Shown: positions 1 to 9,022, numbered from the stretch's first letter. The stretch: 64,000 nt of DNA from JAJDUF01 sp965238265 (GCA_965238265.1 OZ250185.1:3782001-3846000), one strand, 5' to 3'. Translations and numbers: made by a program. The notes: a model not told the origin generated them from the sequence alone.

Positions 1-2
1 TC

Positions 3-785
3 GAGAACGGACCGCGCTATACCCAGTGGAACGTCCCGCGCTACGACGACAACGTCCTGTGGATCGTCCCCGGCAGTCACCAGCGCCTGAATACGCCGGA
101 GGAAAATGCCTCGCTGCGGCGCAGCAACCGGCAGCCGGTGCCCGGCGGCGTGCCGGTCGAGCTACGGGCCGGCGACGCTGCCGTCTACACGCACTACCTC
201 CTGCATTGGGGCAGCAACTACACGACCAAGCTGCGCCGCACGCTCCACGGTGGGCACGTCACGCTGGCCGAATTCGACGATCTGGGGTTCGTGGAAGGGC
301 TGTCGCCGCGCGGCCGGGCGACCTTTGAGCGCTGGTCACGGCAGGGCAAGGCGATGCAAGACGCCACCGAGGCCGCGCTGCGGGCGGTCATTGCCGGGGA
401 TGCCGCGGCCTACCATGCCGGGCTGGAGACGCTGGAGCCGGGCATGGGGGAGAAGGGCAAGACGGTGTTCACCATCTACCTTTGTAAGGCCGCCCAGCAG
501 ATCAAAATACGGCAAGACCCGACGTTCGAGGCCCACGATCTGGCCCGCTCGTTCGCGGAGATCTACCATCCCCTGACCTTGAACTGGGGACCGGGGTTCG
601 CGGAGCGGTTCACGGAGGAGGCGGGCGATGCGCTGTGGCGTCGGTTTGCGGTGCTGGACGCGCAGCTCCAAGCGGGCGAGGACCAAGATGATCCCGGCTT
701 TCAGAGAGAGCACCCACCCTACCTGGTCAACACCGTACCCGAGAGCGTGAACACCGAGGCGTTCATTGCCAGCTGGCACAGCTGA
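3..785 (+). CDS. Phytanoyl-CoA dioxygenase (PhyH) family protein, C-terminal part
   Basis: The gene enters from the left edge, so its start and first metal-binding motif are outside the window. The open frame from base 3 reads through a WIVPGSHQR segment and then an AAVYTHYLLHWGSNYTT segment followed by an arginine, which is the typical distal metal-His and 2-oxoglutarate-binding region of Fe(II)/2-oxoglutarate PhyH dioxygenases. These enzymes hydroxylate small organic substrates in the cytoplasm; the substrate cannot be read from the sequence. It ends about 100 bases before a flavin-dependent monooxygenase on the same strand, and a hairpin repeat sits between them. Family is fairly sure; function is open. 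Confidence 0.72.
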   Translation, partial: ENGPRYTQWNVPRYDDNVLWIVPGSHQRLNTPEENASLRRSNRQPVPGGVPVELRAGDAAVYTHYLLHWGSNYTTKLRRTLHGGHVTLAEFDDLGFVEGLSPRGRATFERWSRQGKAMQDATEAALRAVIAGDAAAYHAGLETLEPGMGEKGKTVFTIYLCKAAQQIKIRQDPTFEAHDLARSFAEIYHPLTLNWGPGFAERFTEEAGDALWRRFAVLDAQLQAGEDQDDPGFQREHPPYLVNTVPESVNTEAFIASWHS

Positions 786-810
786 CCTCGCCCCTGCCCG
801 CATCCGGCGG

Positions 811-850
811 ACTCCCCTCTCCACATGGGGGAGAGGGGCCGGGGGTGAGG
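811..850. repeat. REP-like hairpin, GGCCCCTCTCC family (B)
   Basis: The sequence has inverted arms CCCCTCTCC and GGGAGAGGGG around ACATG, followed by the recurrent tail GGCCGGGGGTGAGG. The same hairpin plus tail recurs near 2.07, 26.5, 46.9 and 50.5 kb, always between genes. Confidence 0.7.
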
Positions 851-880
851 CTGGGATAGTCCCAGAAGGGAGAGCATGCT

Positions 881-2047
881 ATGGCCCTGCCCGCACGGAT
901 GAAGTTCGGGATTTTCCTGGCGCCATTCCATCGGCTCGGAGAAGACCCTACCCTCGGCTTGGAGCGCGATCTGGAGCTGCTCCAGTGGCTCGACTATCTG
1001 GGGTTCGACGAGGCCTGGATCGGCGAGCACCATAGCGGCGGCTGGGAGACCATTGCCTCCCCGGAGGTGTTCATGGCCACCGCCGCCGAGCGCACCAGGC
1101 ACATCAAGCTCGGCACCGGGGTCATCAGCCTGGCGTACCATCATCCGCTGATGGTCGCCAACCGTATGGTGCTCCTCGACCACCTCACGCGGGGTCGGGT
1201 CATGCTGGGGGTGGGGCCGGGTGCCCTGTCCCCCGATGCGGTCATGCTCGGGGTTGACGTGGTCAGCCAGCGCCAGCGCATGCACGAATCGCTGGACATT
1301 ATCATGCGGCTGCTCACGGAGACGGAGCCGATCACCTACGAGTCGGATTGGTTCCAGCTGCACGACGCGCTGCTACACCTGCGGCCCTATACGCAGCCGC
1401 ACTTCCCCATCGCGGTCGCGGCCTCCGGCTCCCCGTCGGGCATGGAGCTGGCCGGCAAGCATGGGCTGTGGGTGCTCTCGGTCAGCTCGGTGAACCCGCG
1501 TGGCCAGATGACCACCAACCTGAACGAGTTCTGGCAGATTGCCGAGGAAAGCGCCGCCCAGTACGGCCAATCGGTGAGCCGCGACGAGTGGCGGCTGGTG
1601 CTCCACGTACACCTGGCCGAGTCACGTAAGGAAGCCATCGAGCAGGTGCGCGAGGGGGCGGCGGCGTTCCAGCACAGCTACTTCGAGCAGACGCTGGGCC
1701 AGGACGCGCTCACCGACGGCTCCCCGGAGACCATCGTCGAGGCGGCGAACGAACAGGACATCTGGTGTGTAGGCACCCCGGACGATCTCGTTGCCAAGAT
1801 CAAGCGTCTCGCTGAGGCGAGCGGCGGCTTTGGCGGCTTGCTGCTGCTCGCTCATGAGTGGGCCACACGCGAGCAGACCTTCCACAGCTACGAGCTATTG
1901 GCTCGTTATGTCAAGCCTCAGTTCCAAGGCTCCCTGGTCAATCTCACGACTTCGCAGGCCTGGGCCACCGACAAGCTCGCCGAGATCAAGGCCAAGCAGC
2001 GGCAGGCCATGGATCGCGCCAAGCGAGACTACTTCGCCCGCCGGTAA
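881..2047 (+). CDS. LLM-class flavin-dependent monooxygenase
   Basis: This 388-residue protein matches the bacterial luciferase-like TIM barrel family: an N-terminal MKFGIFLAPFH strand, then the ELLQWLDYLGFDEAWIGEHH segment (residues about 28-47), a GVISLAYHHPL strand, and the RVMLGVGPGA segment typical of FMN/F420-binding members. Such enzymes oxygenate small organic molecules with reduced flavin or F420. A purine-rich ribosome site (GAAGGGAG) precedes the ATG. It converges on the PhyH gene ending at 2155, with two hairpin repeats in the gap. A cluster of PhyH dioxygenases and a monooxygenase suggests oxidative catabolism of recalcitrant organics. Substrate unknown. Confidence 0.88.
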   Translation: MALPARMKFGIFLAPFHRLGEDPTLGLERDLELLQWLDYLGFDEAWIGEHHSGGWETIASPEVFMATAAERTRHIKLGTGVISLAYHHPLMVANRMVLLDHLTRGRVMLGVGPGALSPDAVMLGVDVVSQRQRMHESLDIIMRLLTETEPITYESDWFQLHDALLHLRPYTQPHFPIAVAASGSPSGMELAGKHGLWVLSVSSVNPRGQMTTNLNEFWQIAEESAAQYGQSVSRDEWRLVLHVHLAESRKEAIEQVREGAAAFQHSYFEQTLGQDALTDGSPETIVEAANEQDIWCVGTPDDLVAKIKRLAEASGGFGGLLLLAHEWATREQTFHSYELLARYVKPQFQGSLVNLTTSQAWATDKLAEIKAKQRQAMDRAKRDYFARR

Positions 2048-2061
2048 CGCCGTGGACCGTG

Positions 2062-2148
2062 CCTCACCCCCCGGCCCCCTCTCCACATGTGGAGAGGGGG
2101 AGTCTGACGCCCCTTCCCTGGAGGGAAGGGGCCAGGAGTTAGGTCCAA
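2062..2148. repeat. Two adjacent REP-like hairpins (family B)
   Basis: The first hairpin has CCCCTCTCCACATGTGGAGAGGGG arms in a short loop; the second has CCCCTTCCC and GGGAAGGGG arms. They lie between convergent genes and could act as a bidirectional terminator. The flanking word TAGGTCCAAC recurs, inverted, beside copies at 53.2 and 56.7 kb. Confidence 0.65.
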
Positions 2149-2154
2149 CACCGC

Positions 2155-3138
2155 CTAGACGCAGCCGGGGAACTCTTGGCCGGCGACGAGCAGGTAGTGC
2201 CGGTTGCCCCAGAGGATATTGTCCCGAAAATGCACTCCGTCGGGACTCTGGTAGTAGGAATGCGCCCAGCGGGGGTCATCGTTGGCGAAGTTGCCAAACT
2301 GCGATTCGGCGTCGCAAAAGTGCATGGCCCAGCCGCGGCGGTGCTGGCCGGTCTCGTTCGGCCCCGTGGCATGCATGGTCCAGCGGTCGTGGAAGGCCGC
2401 ATCGCCGGGTTTCAGGGTGACCAGTACCGTTTGCTCCAGCCGCTCGGCCGTCAGCTCTTCCGCCACGCCCTCGTCGAACCGCACCTGGCCATAGTCGGCG
2501 GTGATGGGCACGTAGTGGAAACAGCCGTTCTCCTCCGTGACTTCATCCAGGGCAATCCAGCAGGTCACGCTGCGCCGGCTGAACTGGAAGAAGCCGTCCT
2601 GATGGAAACGGTTGGCGCCCCCGTATGGCCCAGAGTTGTTGTGCGCCGGCTTGTTGTACAGATGATCGAACCACAGCTTGAGGTTGGGCGCGAGTAGCTC
2701 CTGGAGCACCTTGATCACGTTGGGGTGTGCTGCGAACGCGCGGAACACCGCGTCGTTGTCGGCCAGGTGGTCGAGCGTGCCCCCGAAGTGCTGCCACGGA
2801 TTGGCGGAGGCCTGCGCCGCGGCCACGGCGGTCTCGTCACTATGACGCTGGCGCACCGGGTACACCCGGTCGCCGCGACGAGCGTAGCGCCCGGTGATCC
2901 GCTCTTCCGGCAGTTCTGCGAAGGCCGTGTACCTCGGCAGCGCTTCTAAATCCTGCTTATGTAGCTCCTGTAGCCGGTGTCGCTCGGCCGTGTTGCGCTG
3001 CTGATAGGTTTCAACGTCGCTGATGATCGCGTCGGCGCGCCGGCGTAACGTCTCGATCTCGTCCGGGGAGAGCACGTTGCGGACGACCATGAACCCGTTC
3101 TCGCGGAAATCGGCGTGCTGCACCTCGTTCAGCTCCAT
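2155..3138 (-). CDS. Phytanoyl-CoA dioxygenase (PhyH) family protein
   Basis: This is a full-length 327-residue Fe(II)/2-oxoglutarate dioxygenase. The HxD motif is visible in NRFHQDGFFQF (about residue 200), and the distal His and 2-oxoglutarate-binding Arg in FHDRWTMHATGPNETGQHRRG (about 265-285). The N-terminal FRENGFMVVRNVLSPDEI is the usual PhyH opening. It starts 3 bases after the stop of a small membrane protein gene, and its ribosome site AGGAGG overlaps that gene's last codons, so the two are probably translationally coupled. It is a second PhyH gene within 2.5 kb of the one at the left edge. The hydroxylated substrate is not identifiable. Confidence 0.87.
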   Translation of the reverse strand: MELNEVQHADFRENGFMVVRNVLSPDEIETLRRRADAIISDVETYQQRNTAERHRLQELHKQDLEALPRYTAFAELPEERITGRYARRGDRVYPVRQRHSDETAVAAAQASANPWQHFGGTLDHLADNDAVFRAFAAHPNVIKVLQELLAPNLKLWFDHLYNKPAHNNSGPYGGANRFHQDGFFQFSRRSVTCWIALDEVTEENGCFHYVPITADYGQVRFDEGVAEELTAERLEQTVLVTLKPGDAAFHDRWTMHATGPNETGQHRRGWAMHFCDAESQFGNFANDDPRWAHSYYQSPDGVHFRDNILWGNRHYLLVAGQEFPGCV

Positions 3139-3141
3139 GAA

Positions 3142-3408
3142 TCACCTCCTGCGCGGTGCTCTTAACTTTCTTATAACTCTGTAGGAAGAGTATCCTACAG
3201 AAGCTCCGACTACAGCTCCTACCGCTATGGCTGTAATAGGACCAAGACCTACGGCAGTACCCGCAAAAACTATTCCTACTCCCCCTAGTTTAGTTGTTAT
3301 TGCTGTTGCGCCAACACCAAGCAATGCACCGGGCAAAGCACCATCAGACGCCAGAGTCTTCACTCTCTTCGACACTCTTCTCAGTCCCTTACCACGCTCT
3401 GTGTCCAT
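3142..3408 (-). CDS. Small glycine-rich hydrophobic protein, unknown function
   Basis: I chose the ATG at 3408 because GGGGAGGAGGGGC lies just upstream; a longer frame exists but has no such site. The 88-residue product has a basic N-terminus (KGLRRVSKRVKTL), then a hydrophobic stretch with many small residues (GALLGVGATAITT, VGLGPITAIAVGAVVGASVG), like a glycine-zipper membrane segment, and a basic tail. Its stop is 3 bases before the PhyH start. Base composition at the 5' half is less GC-rich than in neighbours. I do not recognise a family. Confidence 0.6.
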   Translation of the reverse strand: MDTERGKGLRRVSKRVKTLASDGALPGALLGVGATAITTKLGGVGIVFAGTAVGLGPITAIAVGAVVGASVGYSSYRVIRKLRAPRRR

Positions 3409-3477
3409 GCCCCTCCTCCCCTTCTTGAATGGCAAGGCCGAGGAGCATACGCCCCTCGGCCTCAGCATCGGCACACA

Positions 3478-3500
3478 CTCCGAGCGACTCGTGCTCGGGG
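3478..3500 (-). terminator. Hairpin just after the solute-binding protein gene
   Basis: Immediately after the stop codon on the minus strand, CCCCGAGC and GCTCGGAG form an 8-bp stem with a 7-base loop, followed by TGTGTG. There is no true T run. A second perfect 8-bp stem, GGCCGAGG/CCTCGGCC, lies at 3436-3461. Confidence 0.45.
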
Positions 3501-3501
3501 C

Positions 3502-4981
3502 CTACTGCATCATCTTGACATCGTCGTCGAGCATGACCTGCGTCTCGCGCTGGGCACTCTCCAGGCCGGCCTTGGCGCCGACCTTCTTCTTCATGATGTC
3601 CTGGACGGCCGTGCCAATCCTGCCGGTGATCTTGCTATAGGACGGCAAGCCGGGCCACCGCCAGCCGTAAGGAGCCAGATCAACGAAGCCGCGGAACTGC
3701 GGGTCATCCCTGAGCGCCTCGCGGAGCTTGGGATGCTCGAGGCCCTTCTGGCTGATGGGAATGGTGATCGCACGAGTCATGTGCTCCACCTGGGCATCCG
3801 GCTCGCTCAACCAGAGCGTCACCTGGGCCGCAGCCTGCTGGCGCTCTGCGGTAGTCTTGAAGACAACGGCGTTCCAGCCACCGTTGATCGCCGACTTCAC
3901 CTTCTTGACCGGATGCAGCGGCACGTGGACCACCTCGAACGGCGGCGCCTGCTGCTGCCGCATGGTGGGAATACGATAGACCCCCTGGTGCTCGAAGGCC
4001 ACATTGTTCTTCGCGTGACGGTACTCTTCTCGCACACCCCACACCTGGTTTTCGTCGGGATGGTCGAAGATGATCCGGTTGTTGAGCCAATTGAGCCAGC
4101 GGTCCATCACCTCCAGGAACTCGGGCGTGTCCACCTGCATCTTGGTGGCGTCATTGCTGATGGGGTTCTTGCCCGCGCTACGCACAAAGTCCAGGTAGAA
4201 GTACCAGCCCATCGAGAGGGGGATCAGCCCCTCCAGGGGGTTCTCCCGTGCCGGAGTAACGAACTTCTGCGCCTTGGCCTCGAAGTCGTCCCAGGTCCAG
4301 CCTTCCTGTGGCGCATCCACCCCTTGCTGCGAGAGCAGGCCGACGTTGTAGATGAACGCTACGTTATTCGTGGACACCGGCATACCGACCACCTTGCCCG
4401 TCCACATGCTGCTCTCCAGCATGTGCGGGAAGATGTCCGCCCGCTGCGCGGCCCACCGCGGGTCCGCCTTCAGCTCCTGGTCGAAGTCCACGGTCGCACC
4501 GGTGACGTAGAACTCCTGGCTGATGCGGTAGGCGAGCACGTACATGTCCGGCGGAGTGTCGGCGGCGACCATCGTCTTGATCTTGTCCACGTTATTGCCG
4601 CCCTTGTTCGGGGCGTTGGCGGTGGAGTTGCTGAGGTCCACATAGATGCCCTGATCCGGCCCCACGGTTTCGTTGAAGATCTCCAGGGTCCGCAGGCGAG
4701 CGGCACCGGAAGGATGCGACTCCGGAAGTCCCTGGTAGAAGACCACCGGGGTCGGCACCTTGGCCGCTGCGCCCGCTGCGCCCGCTGCGCCTTGGCGCCG
4801 GCCGCACCTTTAGGCCCCTGCGGCCCGGCCTGGGCCCGGCCGGGCCGGCCGGGCCGGCCTGTGGCTGCCCCACGTAGCGCACCGTCGGCTCACCGCACGC
4901 CGCCAGCACGGCCGCTGCGGCTCCGGCAAGCAGCATCCCCGAGTTACGTCGCGTGATTCGCCTCCGCATACCGTCGCCCAT
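3502..4981 (-). pseudogene. ABC transporter solute-binding lipoprotein, frameshifted in its tether
   Basis: The start at 4981 encodes a basic n-region, a hydrophobic segment and lipobox LAACGE, followed by PTVRYVGQPQAGPAGPAGP. The main body lies in another frame from about 4758: GLPESHPSGAARLRTLEIF, then a family-1 extracellular solute-binding protein fold (WTGKVVGMPVSTNNVAFIYN, WTWDDFEAKAQKF), about 415 residues. Comparison with the paralog at 5204-6610 places two one-base losses in the GC-rich collagen-like linker, one in GGGCCC near 4833 and one in GGCGCCAAGG near 4796. Restoring one C at each gives a continuous protein. It may be a pseudogene, a phase-variable gene or an assembly error. 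If intact, it would bind a sugar-like or other small solute outside the membrane; no permease is adjacent. Confidence 0.75.
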
Positions 4982-5114
4982 CGCTCAAACCTCCTGTATG
5001 GGCAGTGCAATAATCCGCCGACTGCCGACGGGTCGTTCTCGGCACGGCAGCCTTGCCCCTGCCGGCAAGCCGCCCGGACGCCACGTTATACGGCTACCGG
5101 TGAAGATAAACAAA

Positions 5115-5154
5115 CCCCGGTGGTACTCCCTCGTCGAGGGGAGCACCACCGGGG
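5115..5154 (-). terminator. Intrinsic terminator of the 5204-6610 lipoprotein gene
   Basis: CCCCGGTGGTACTCCC pairs with GGGAGCACCACCGGGG with one mismatch, giving a 16-bp stem around an 8-base loop. On the minus strand it is followed by TTTGTTTATCTTC, a good T-rich tract, about 50 bases after the stop codon. Confidence 0.75.
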
Positions 5155-5203
5155 AACGGGCGCAGCGTGCTGTAGCCCGCTACGCACATCTTGGCGCCAG
5201 CAG

Positions 5204-6610
5204 CTAGCCGCCGTACTGCTTGAGGTCGTTATCCAGCACGATCTGCGCGGCCCGCTGGCCCTGCTCCAGCGCTTCTTTGAGACCAAGCTCGTTGTCCAAG
5301 CCCTTCTTGACAAACGCACTCAACTCCGACTCCGACTTGCGCCCGGAGGGGAACGTCGGCACGCGCCAGGCATAGGGGGCCTGGCCAATGAAGGTCTTCA
5401 GGATCGGGTCCTCCTTGAGGCCGGCCTGCAAGGTGGGATGATTGAGCGTGGCCCCGGAGATGGGGACATTGGAGCCTTCGAGGCAGAACGGCACGCCCCA
5501 GCCTGGCCCGCTCTTCCACATGGCATACAGCGCGGCCCCCTCCTGAACTGCATCGTCCGGCACCTTGAGAATGCTGTTGACCCACCCGTGGGCCATAGTA
5601 TAGGGAACGTTGTGCCGGGGCATCGGCGCTGCCCCGGAGTCCACGCCGACCTTCACCAGCGTAGGATGGCGGAAGTTGCCGGTGATGTCGAAAGCCACTT
5701 TGCCTTCGCCCGTACGCATCATCTCGCCGGGCGGCGGGGAGGGGACAATCTGATGCTTCCAGGAGAGGTCGTAGAGCCACTGCATCGTCGTGAGGGCCAC
5801 GTCATTGTCCACGGTCCACTTCGTCTGGTCGCTGTTCAGCAACTCGCCGCCCCAGCCGCCGTAGAAGATGAGGAAGTCCAGCGAGCCGGAGCGATAGGTG
5901 AAGCCCCAATAGTCCGGGGGGCTGGACGCCTTGTCGATCTTCTCTTCAAACTCCTTGAACGACCAGTTCGGCGTAGGCTCTGCGACTCCGGCCTTCTGGA
6001 GTACGCCCTTGTCGAAGTAGATGCCGCGGTTGTTCGTGTCGGTCGGCAGCGAGGTGAGCTTCCCCCGCCACAGGACCGTATTGAGCATCCCCGGGAAGAT
6101 GTCCTCGCGGTGCGCCGCCCACTCCTTGACGTGCTTCAACTGGTCATCGGGGCTGACGGCAAGGCCGGGAGCGTACAGCACAGCACCATCCCAGAAGGCA
6201 ATATGCGCGTTCGTCGGGGGCTGGCCGCCAGCAGCGGCGACCACGGTCTTCTGGGTCACGCCGGCAACGCTGAGCACGCTCACCACAATGTTGTAGGTAT
6301 CCAGCAGCTCCTCAGCGGCTCGCTCGACCGCGGCATGGTTGGCCTCACCGGACGGATGCGTGCGGGGCAAGCCAATCCAATCTTCCACATTTACCGGCAC
6401 CTTGGCCGCTGCGCCGGCTGAACCTTGGGCACCGGCTGCGCCTTGGGCGCCGGCCGCACCTTTAGCCCCCTGCGGCCCGGCCGGCCCGGCCGGGCCGGCT
6501 TGCGGCTGCCCCACGTAGCGCACCGTTGGCTCACCACACGCCGCGGCCAACAGCCCGCCGAGCGCGGCTACGCCACCACCCAGATACTTTCGTCGGACTA
6601 CGCTTACCAT
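5204..6610 (-). CDS. Extracellular solute-binding lipoprotein with collagen-like tether
   Basis: This 468-residue protein begins with a twin-arginine-like basic region (VVRRKYLGGG) and lipobox LLAAACGE, so it is probably exported and lipid-anchored. Residues about 30-70 are a low-complexity collagen-like linker (GPAGPAGPQGAKGAAGAQG), followed by a family-1 solute-binding domain (EEKIDKASSPPDYWGFTYR; SLDFLIFYGGWGGELLN). It is a paralog of the frameshifted gene downstream, sharing GEPTVRYVGQPQ and the linker. No permease or ATPase genes adjoin it, so its partner transporter lies elsewhere. A strong terminator follows. The ligand is unknown; family members bind oligosaccharides or glycerol phosphates. 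Confidence 0.85.
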   Translation of the reverse strand: MVSVVRRKYLGGGVAALGGLLAAACGEPTVRYVGQPQAGPAGPAGPQGAKGAAGAQGAAGAQGSAGAAAKVPVNVEDWIGLPRTHPSGEANHAAVERAAEELLDTYNIVVSVLSVAGVTQKTVVAAAGGQPPTNAHIAFWDGAVLYAPGLAVSPDDQLKHVKEWAAHREDIFPGMLNTVLWRGKLTSLPTDTNNRGIYFDKGVLQKAGVAEPTPNWSFKEFEEKIDKASSPPDYWGFTYRSGSLDFLIFYGGWGGELLNSDQTKWTVDNDVALTTMQWLYDLSWKHQIVPSPPPGEMMRTGEGKVAFDITGNFRHPTLVKVGVDSGAAPMPRHNVPYTMAHGWVNSILKVPDDAVQEGAALYAMWKSGPGWGVPFCLEGSNVPISGATLNHPTLQAGLKEDPILKTFIGQAPYAWRVPTFPSGRKSESELSAFVKKGLDNELGLKEALEQGQRAAQIVLDNDLKQYGG

Positions 6611-6806
6611 CAGGTCGCCTCCTACAAGCTCCCACTCCGTACCACGTCCGCCAGAGGCGGATAGCTCACCCCATTTCCTGCGCCCGGCGAGCCGTCAGGC
6701 GCTTGCTCCCTCGATCAGACTGTCTGCAGAGAGTGCCACTATCATACGCTAATCGGGGCAGGCAAGGCGAATCGTCTACAGGGAAAAGCGCCGGCTACTG
6801 CGCCTA

Positions 6807-6857
6807 CACCCCCCGGCCCCCGCTCCATCACCGAGCGATTAGAGAGGGGGTGGCGGC
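6807..6857. repeat. REP-like hairpin (family B variant) in a 287-base gap
   Basis: CCCCCGGCCCC is followed by imperfect arms CTCCATCACCGAGCGATTAGAG, a degenerate relative of the hairpins at 26.5, 46.9 and 50.5 kb. The rest of 6611-6897 shows no gene; it should hold the promoter of the lipoprotein gene starting at 6610. Confidence 0.5.
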
Positions 6858-6897
6858 GGCTGGCCGCCATGCGGGCCGCTTGATCCGGATACTGGGA

Positions 6898-7388
6898 TCA
6901 TGTATTGACCTCCCCGGCTTCTTCGAGCACTTGGTGGACTAGGGTCTCCGAAACCCAGAAGCCGTACCGCCGGAGGTGCTTGATCTCCTCCTCAAGCGAG
7001 GGCAGCAGCGAACGCTTCTTCGCTGCCAGCAGAAGCCCCACCGTCCCGACCGGTTCTAGCCCCAAGCGGCGGGCTACCCGCCGTGCATCCAGGTCATCGA
7101 GCACTACACTCACGATACCCTCCTGTAAGGCTGGGCCATTACCTCCCGTTCTCCGGCTCCCAGATCGGGTAAGAAGCGCAGCACGTCTGCTTGACTCCTC
7201 TCGCATATCTTCAGCCAGGAGTCGAGGTGTTGTTCCACCTGCCCGGTACTGTGATCGCGTTTGGCTCGTATCTCCGCTAGTACCACTGCGGGCACCAGCA
7301 CCTCGTCGACTCCCAAGAGCAGCAACTCCAGGTGTCCGAGCCGGGCTAGGAGAATCAAGGGGGAGGCATCTACCAACCGCCGGCTCAT
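6898..7388 (-). pseudogene. DUF3368-type PIN-domain toxin, one-base frameshift
   Basis: The start at 7388 overlaps the antitoxin stop by ATGA. The first frame gives LVDASPLILLARLGHLELL with the first PIN acidic residue, then VPAVVLAEI and LGAGEREVMA. The continuation is in another frame: VVLDDLDARRVARRLGLEP, VGLLLAAKKRSLLPSLEEEI, ending EEAGEVNT. The two halves join by adding one base near 7133 (ATGGCCCAGCC). PIN proteins of this family are single-strand RNases acting as toxins. With the frameshift the C-terminal acidic residues (DDLDAR) are lost, so the toxin should be dead unless the indel is a sequencing error. Confidence 0.75.
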
Positions 7389-7654
7389 GCGTCGGCCAGC
7401 TTGCGGGCGGCTGCGATCTCATGCTCAACCTCTTCCCCCTGGAGGTTGATGGCGGCAACGCCGTAGCGGGAGAGCAAGGCTAGAAAGGTCAGGCGGTCGG
7501 TCCCAGCGAGCTGCGCTGCGCTGCCGGCAGATACTTTGCCCAGTTCGTAGAGTTTGGCCGCCAGCAGCATGCTCGCCTCCCGCCCAAACTCCTCGTCCGA
7601 CATCTTCAAGACTTGGGGCAAGTCGTCGGGGATCGGGATAGTCACCAGTTTCAT
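7385..7654 (-). CDS. UPF0175 family antitoxin
   Basis: This 89-residue protein starts at an ATG preceded by GAGGTG at good spacing. It reads KLVTIPIPDDLPQVLKMSDEEF, then LLAAKLYELGKVSAGSAAQLAG and RLTFLALLSRYGVAAIN, the standard UPF0175 layout in which the C-terminal part resembles a small helix-turn-helix. UPF0175 genes are regularly paired with DUF3368 PIN toxins, and here the pair overlaps by four bases. It should bind and silence the toxin and may repress the operon. The partner toxin is frameshifted, so this antitoxin may now be an orphan. Confidence 0.82.
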   Translation of the reverse strand: MKLVTIPIPDDLPQVLKMSDEEFGREASMLLAAKLYELGKVSAGSAAQLAGTDRLTFLALLSRYGVAAINLQGEEVEHEIAAARKLADA

Positions 7655-7760
7655 GCCGCACCTCACTCCAACTCAGGGGATACCTACACGATAGTCCCGC
7701 TACCGCATGCCTCTTGGCACACCGCCGGTAGCGTCAGCCGGCCAGCCAGCATCCGTTGTG

Positions 7761-8924
7761 CTAGGCAAAGAACGGCTCGCCGGCGACCGCATATTTGCGG
7801 GTCTCGTGCTCATCCAACTCCACGCCCAGCCCTGGACCCTCCGGTACCTCGATATGGCCGTCGGCGATCTGGGGACGGTAGCCGGCCAGAATCCGGTCCC
7901 AGCCCGGCATGGCGTGAAACTCCAGGGCCAGCAAGTTGGGGATGGCGGCACAGGCATGGACGGCCGCAGCGACCCCAATGGCGCTGGCCGCCATGTGGGG
8001 GCAGGCCAGCAGGTGGTACAGATCGGCCATCTCGCAGATCTTCTTCCCTTCGGACAGCCCACCACTGATCTGGAAGTCGGGCGCTACGATGCGTGTCGCC
8101 TCCTTGCGGTAGTACTCCAGGAACTCGTGGCGGAGGTGCAAGCCCTCACCGGTGAGCGTGGGCACCGGTGAGGAGGCCGTGAGTGTGGCCCAGGCGTCCA
8201 CGTCGGTGGGAGGCAGCAGGTCCTCGACCCAGGTCAGGTCGTAGGGCTCCATCGCCCGCAAGAAGCGCAGGGCATTCACCAGGGTTCCGCAGCGGCCCTC
8301 GACGGCAACTTCGATGTCATCGCCGACATACCGCCGGATTTCTTCCACCAGCCCCACGAGGTGGGCCAACCCCTTCCGGGTCAGGTGCTCGCCCATCATG
8401 CCGCCGGGGATCGCTCGCGCGGCCCGCGGGGTGGCATCGAACTTCAGGATGGTCGTACCCAGCTCCTGGTAGACGTCTTCCATCTCCCGGTAGGTCTCCA
8501 GATCGCCGACGCAGTTGTAGAGGCGGACCCGGTCCCGGTGCTTGCCGCCCAGCAGTTTGTAGACGGGCAAGCCCGCCGCTTTGCCCGCCAAGTCCCAGAG
8601 GGCCGTCTCAATGGCGCTCACTGCATGCACGGAGAGGCCGCTGTCAAAGTGGGAGGCGGTGGTGCCGGCGTAGGCTTGGGAGACCATGCTGCGGTGGAGC
8701 ACATCTACGTTCGTCGGGTCTTGGCCCACCAGCATTTCCCGCAACCCCAGCACGTGTGCCTTGACTTGCGGGTTGGCCGAGGTATCACCATACCCTTGGA
8801 GACCCTCGGCGGTATCTATCCGCACCAGTAGCCACCTGCGGGTCCACGGACCCCAGGGCGCCTCCAGTGTGGCGGTCTTGATGTCGGTGATCGTCAGCGT
8901 GTTGCCCTTGGTCGTGCTCAACAT
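7761..8924 (-). CDS. Mandelate racemase/muconate lactonizing enzyme family protein
   Basis: This 387-residue protein has the enolase-superfamily layout. A capping domain (residues about 1-125, ALWDLAGKAAGLPVYKLLGG at its end) is followed by a barrel. The first metal ligand lies in the IEVAVEGRC strand, the second in LTWVEDLLPP, and the third in PTLTGEGLH. A candidate catalytic Lys lies in TTILKFDATP and a candidate His in CPHMAASAIG. These enzymes abstract a proton alpha to a carboxylate, mostly in sugar-acid dehydration or racemisation. A good ribosome site (AAGGAG) precedes the ATG. The AllA-like gene lies just upstream on the same strand. Exact substrate not predictable. Confidence 0.88.
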   Translation of the reverse strand: MLSTTKGNTLTITDIKTATLEAPWGPWTRRWLLVRIDTAEGLQGYGDTSANPQVKAHVLGLREMLVGQDPTNVDVLHRSMVSQAYAGTTASHFDSGLSVHAVSAIETALWDLAGKAAGLPVYKLLGGKHRDRVRLYNCVGDLETYREMEDVYQELGTTILKFDATPRAARAIPGGMMGEHLTRKGLAHLVGLVEEIRRYVGDDIEVAVEGRCGTLVNALRFLRAMEPYDLTWVEDLLPPTDVDAWATLTASSPVPTLTGEGLHLRHEFLEYYRKEATRIVAPDFQISGGLSEGKKICEMADLYHLLACPHMAASAIGVAAAVHACAAIPNLLALEFHAMPGWDRILAGYRPQIADGHIEVPEGPGLGVELDEHETRKYAVAGEPFFA

Positions 8925-9022
8925 CGCACCCGCTCCTTCCGAGTGGTCAGTGCCTCGTGGCCAGTGGTCCGTAGTGCATACGGCGACCGGCCGTGCGGCC
9001 GCTACGCTCCGGCGAATCGGCG

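Noticed and set aside
3733..6421. Long open frames of more than 400 codons on the plus strand opposite the solute-binding protein genes
   Set aside because: They mirror the GC-rich third-position pattern of the minus-strand genes, have arginine-rich or histidine-rich composition and lack ribosome sites.
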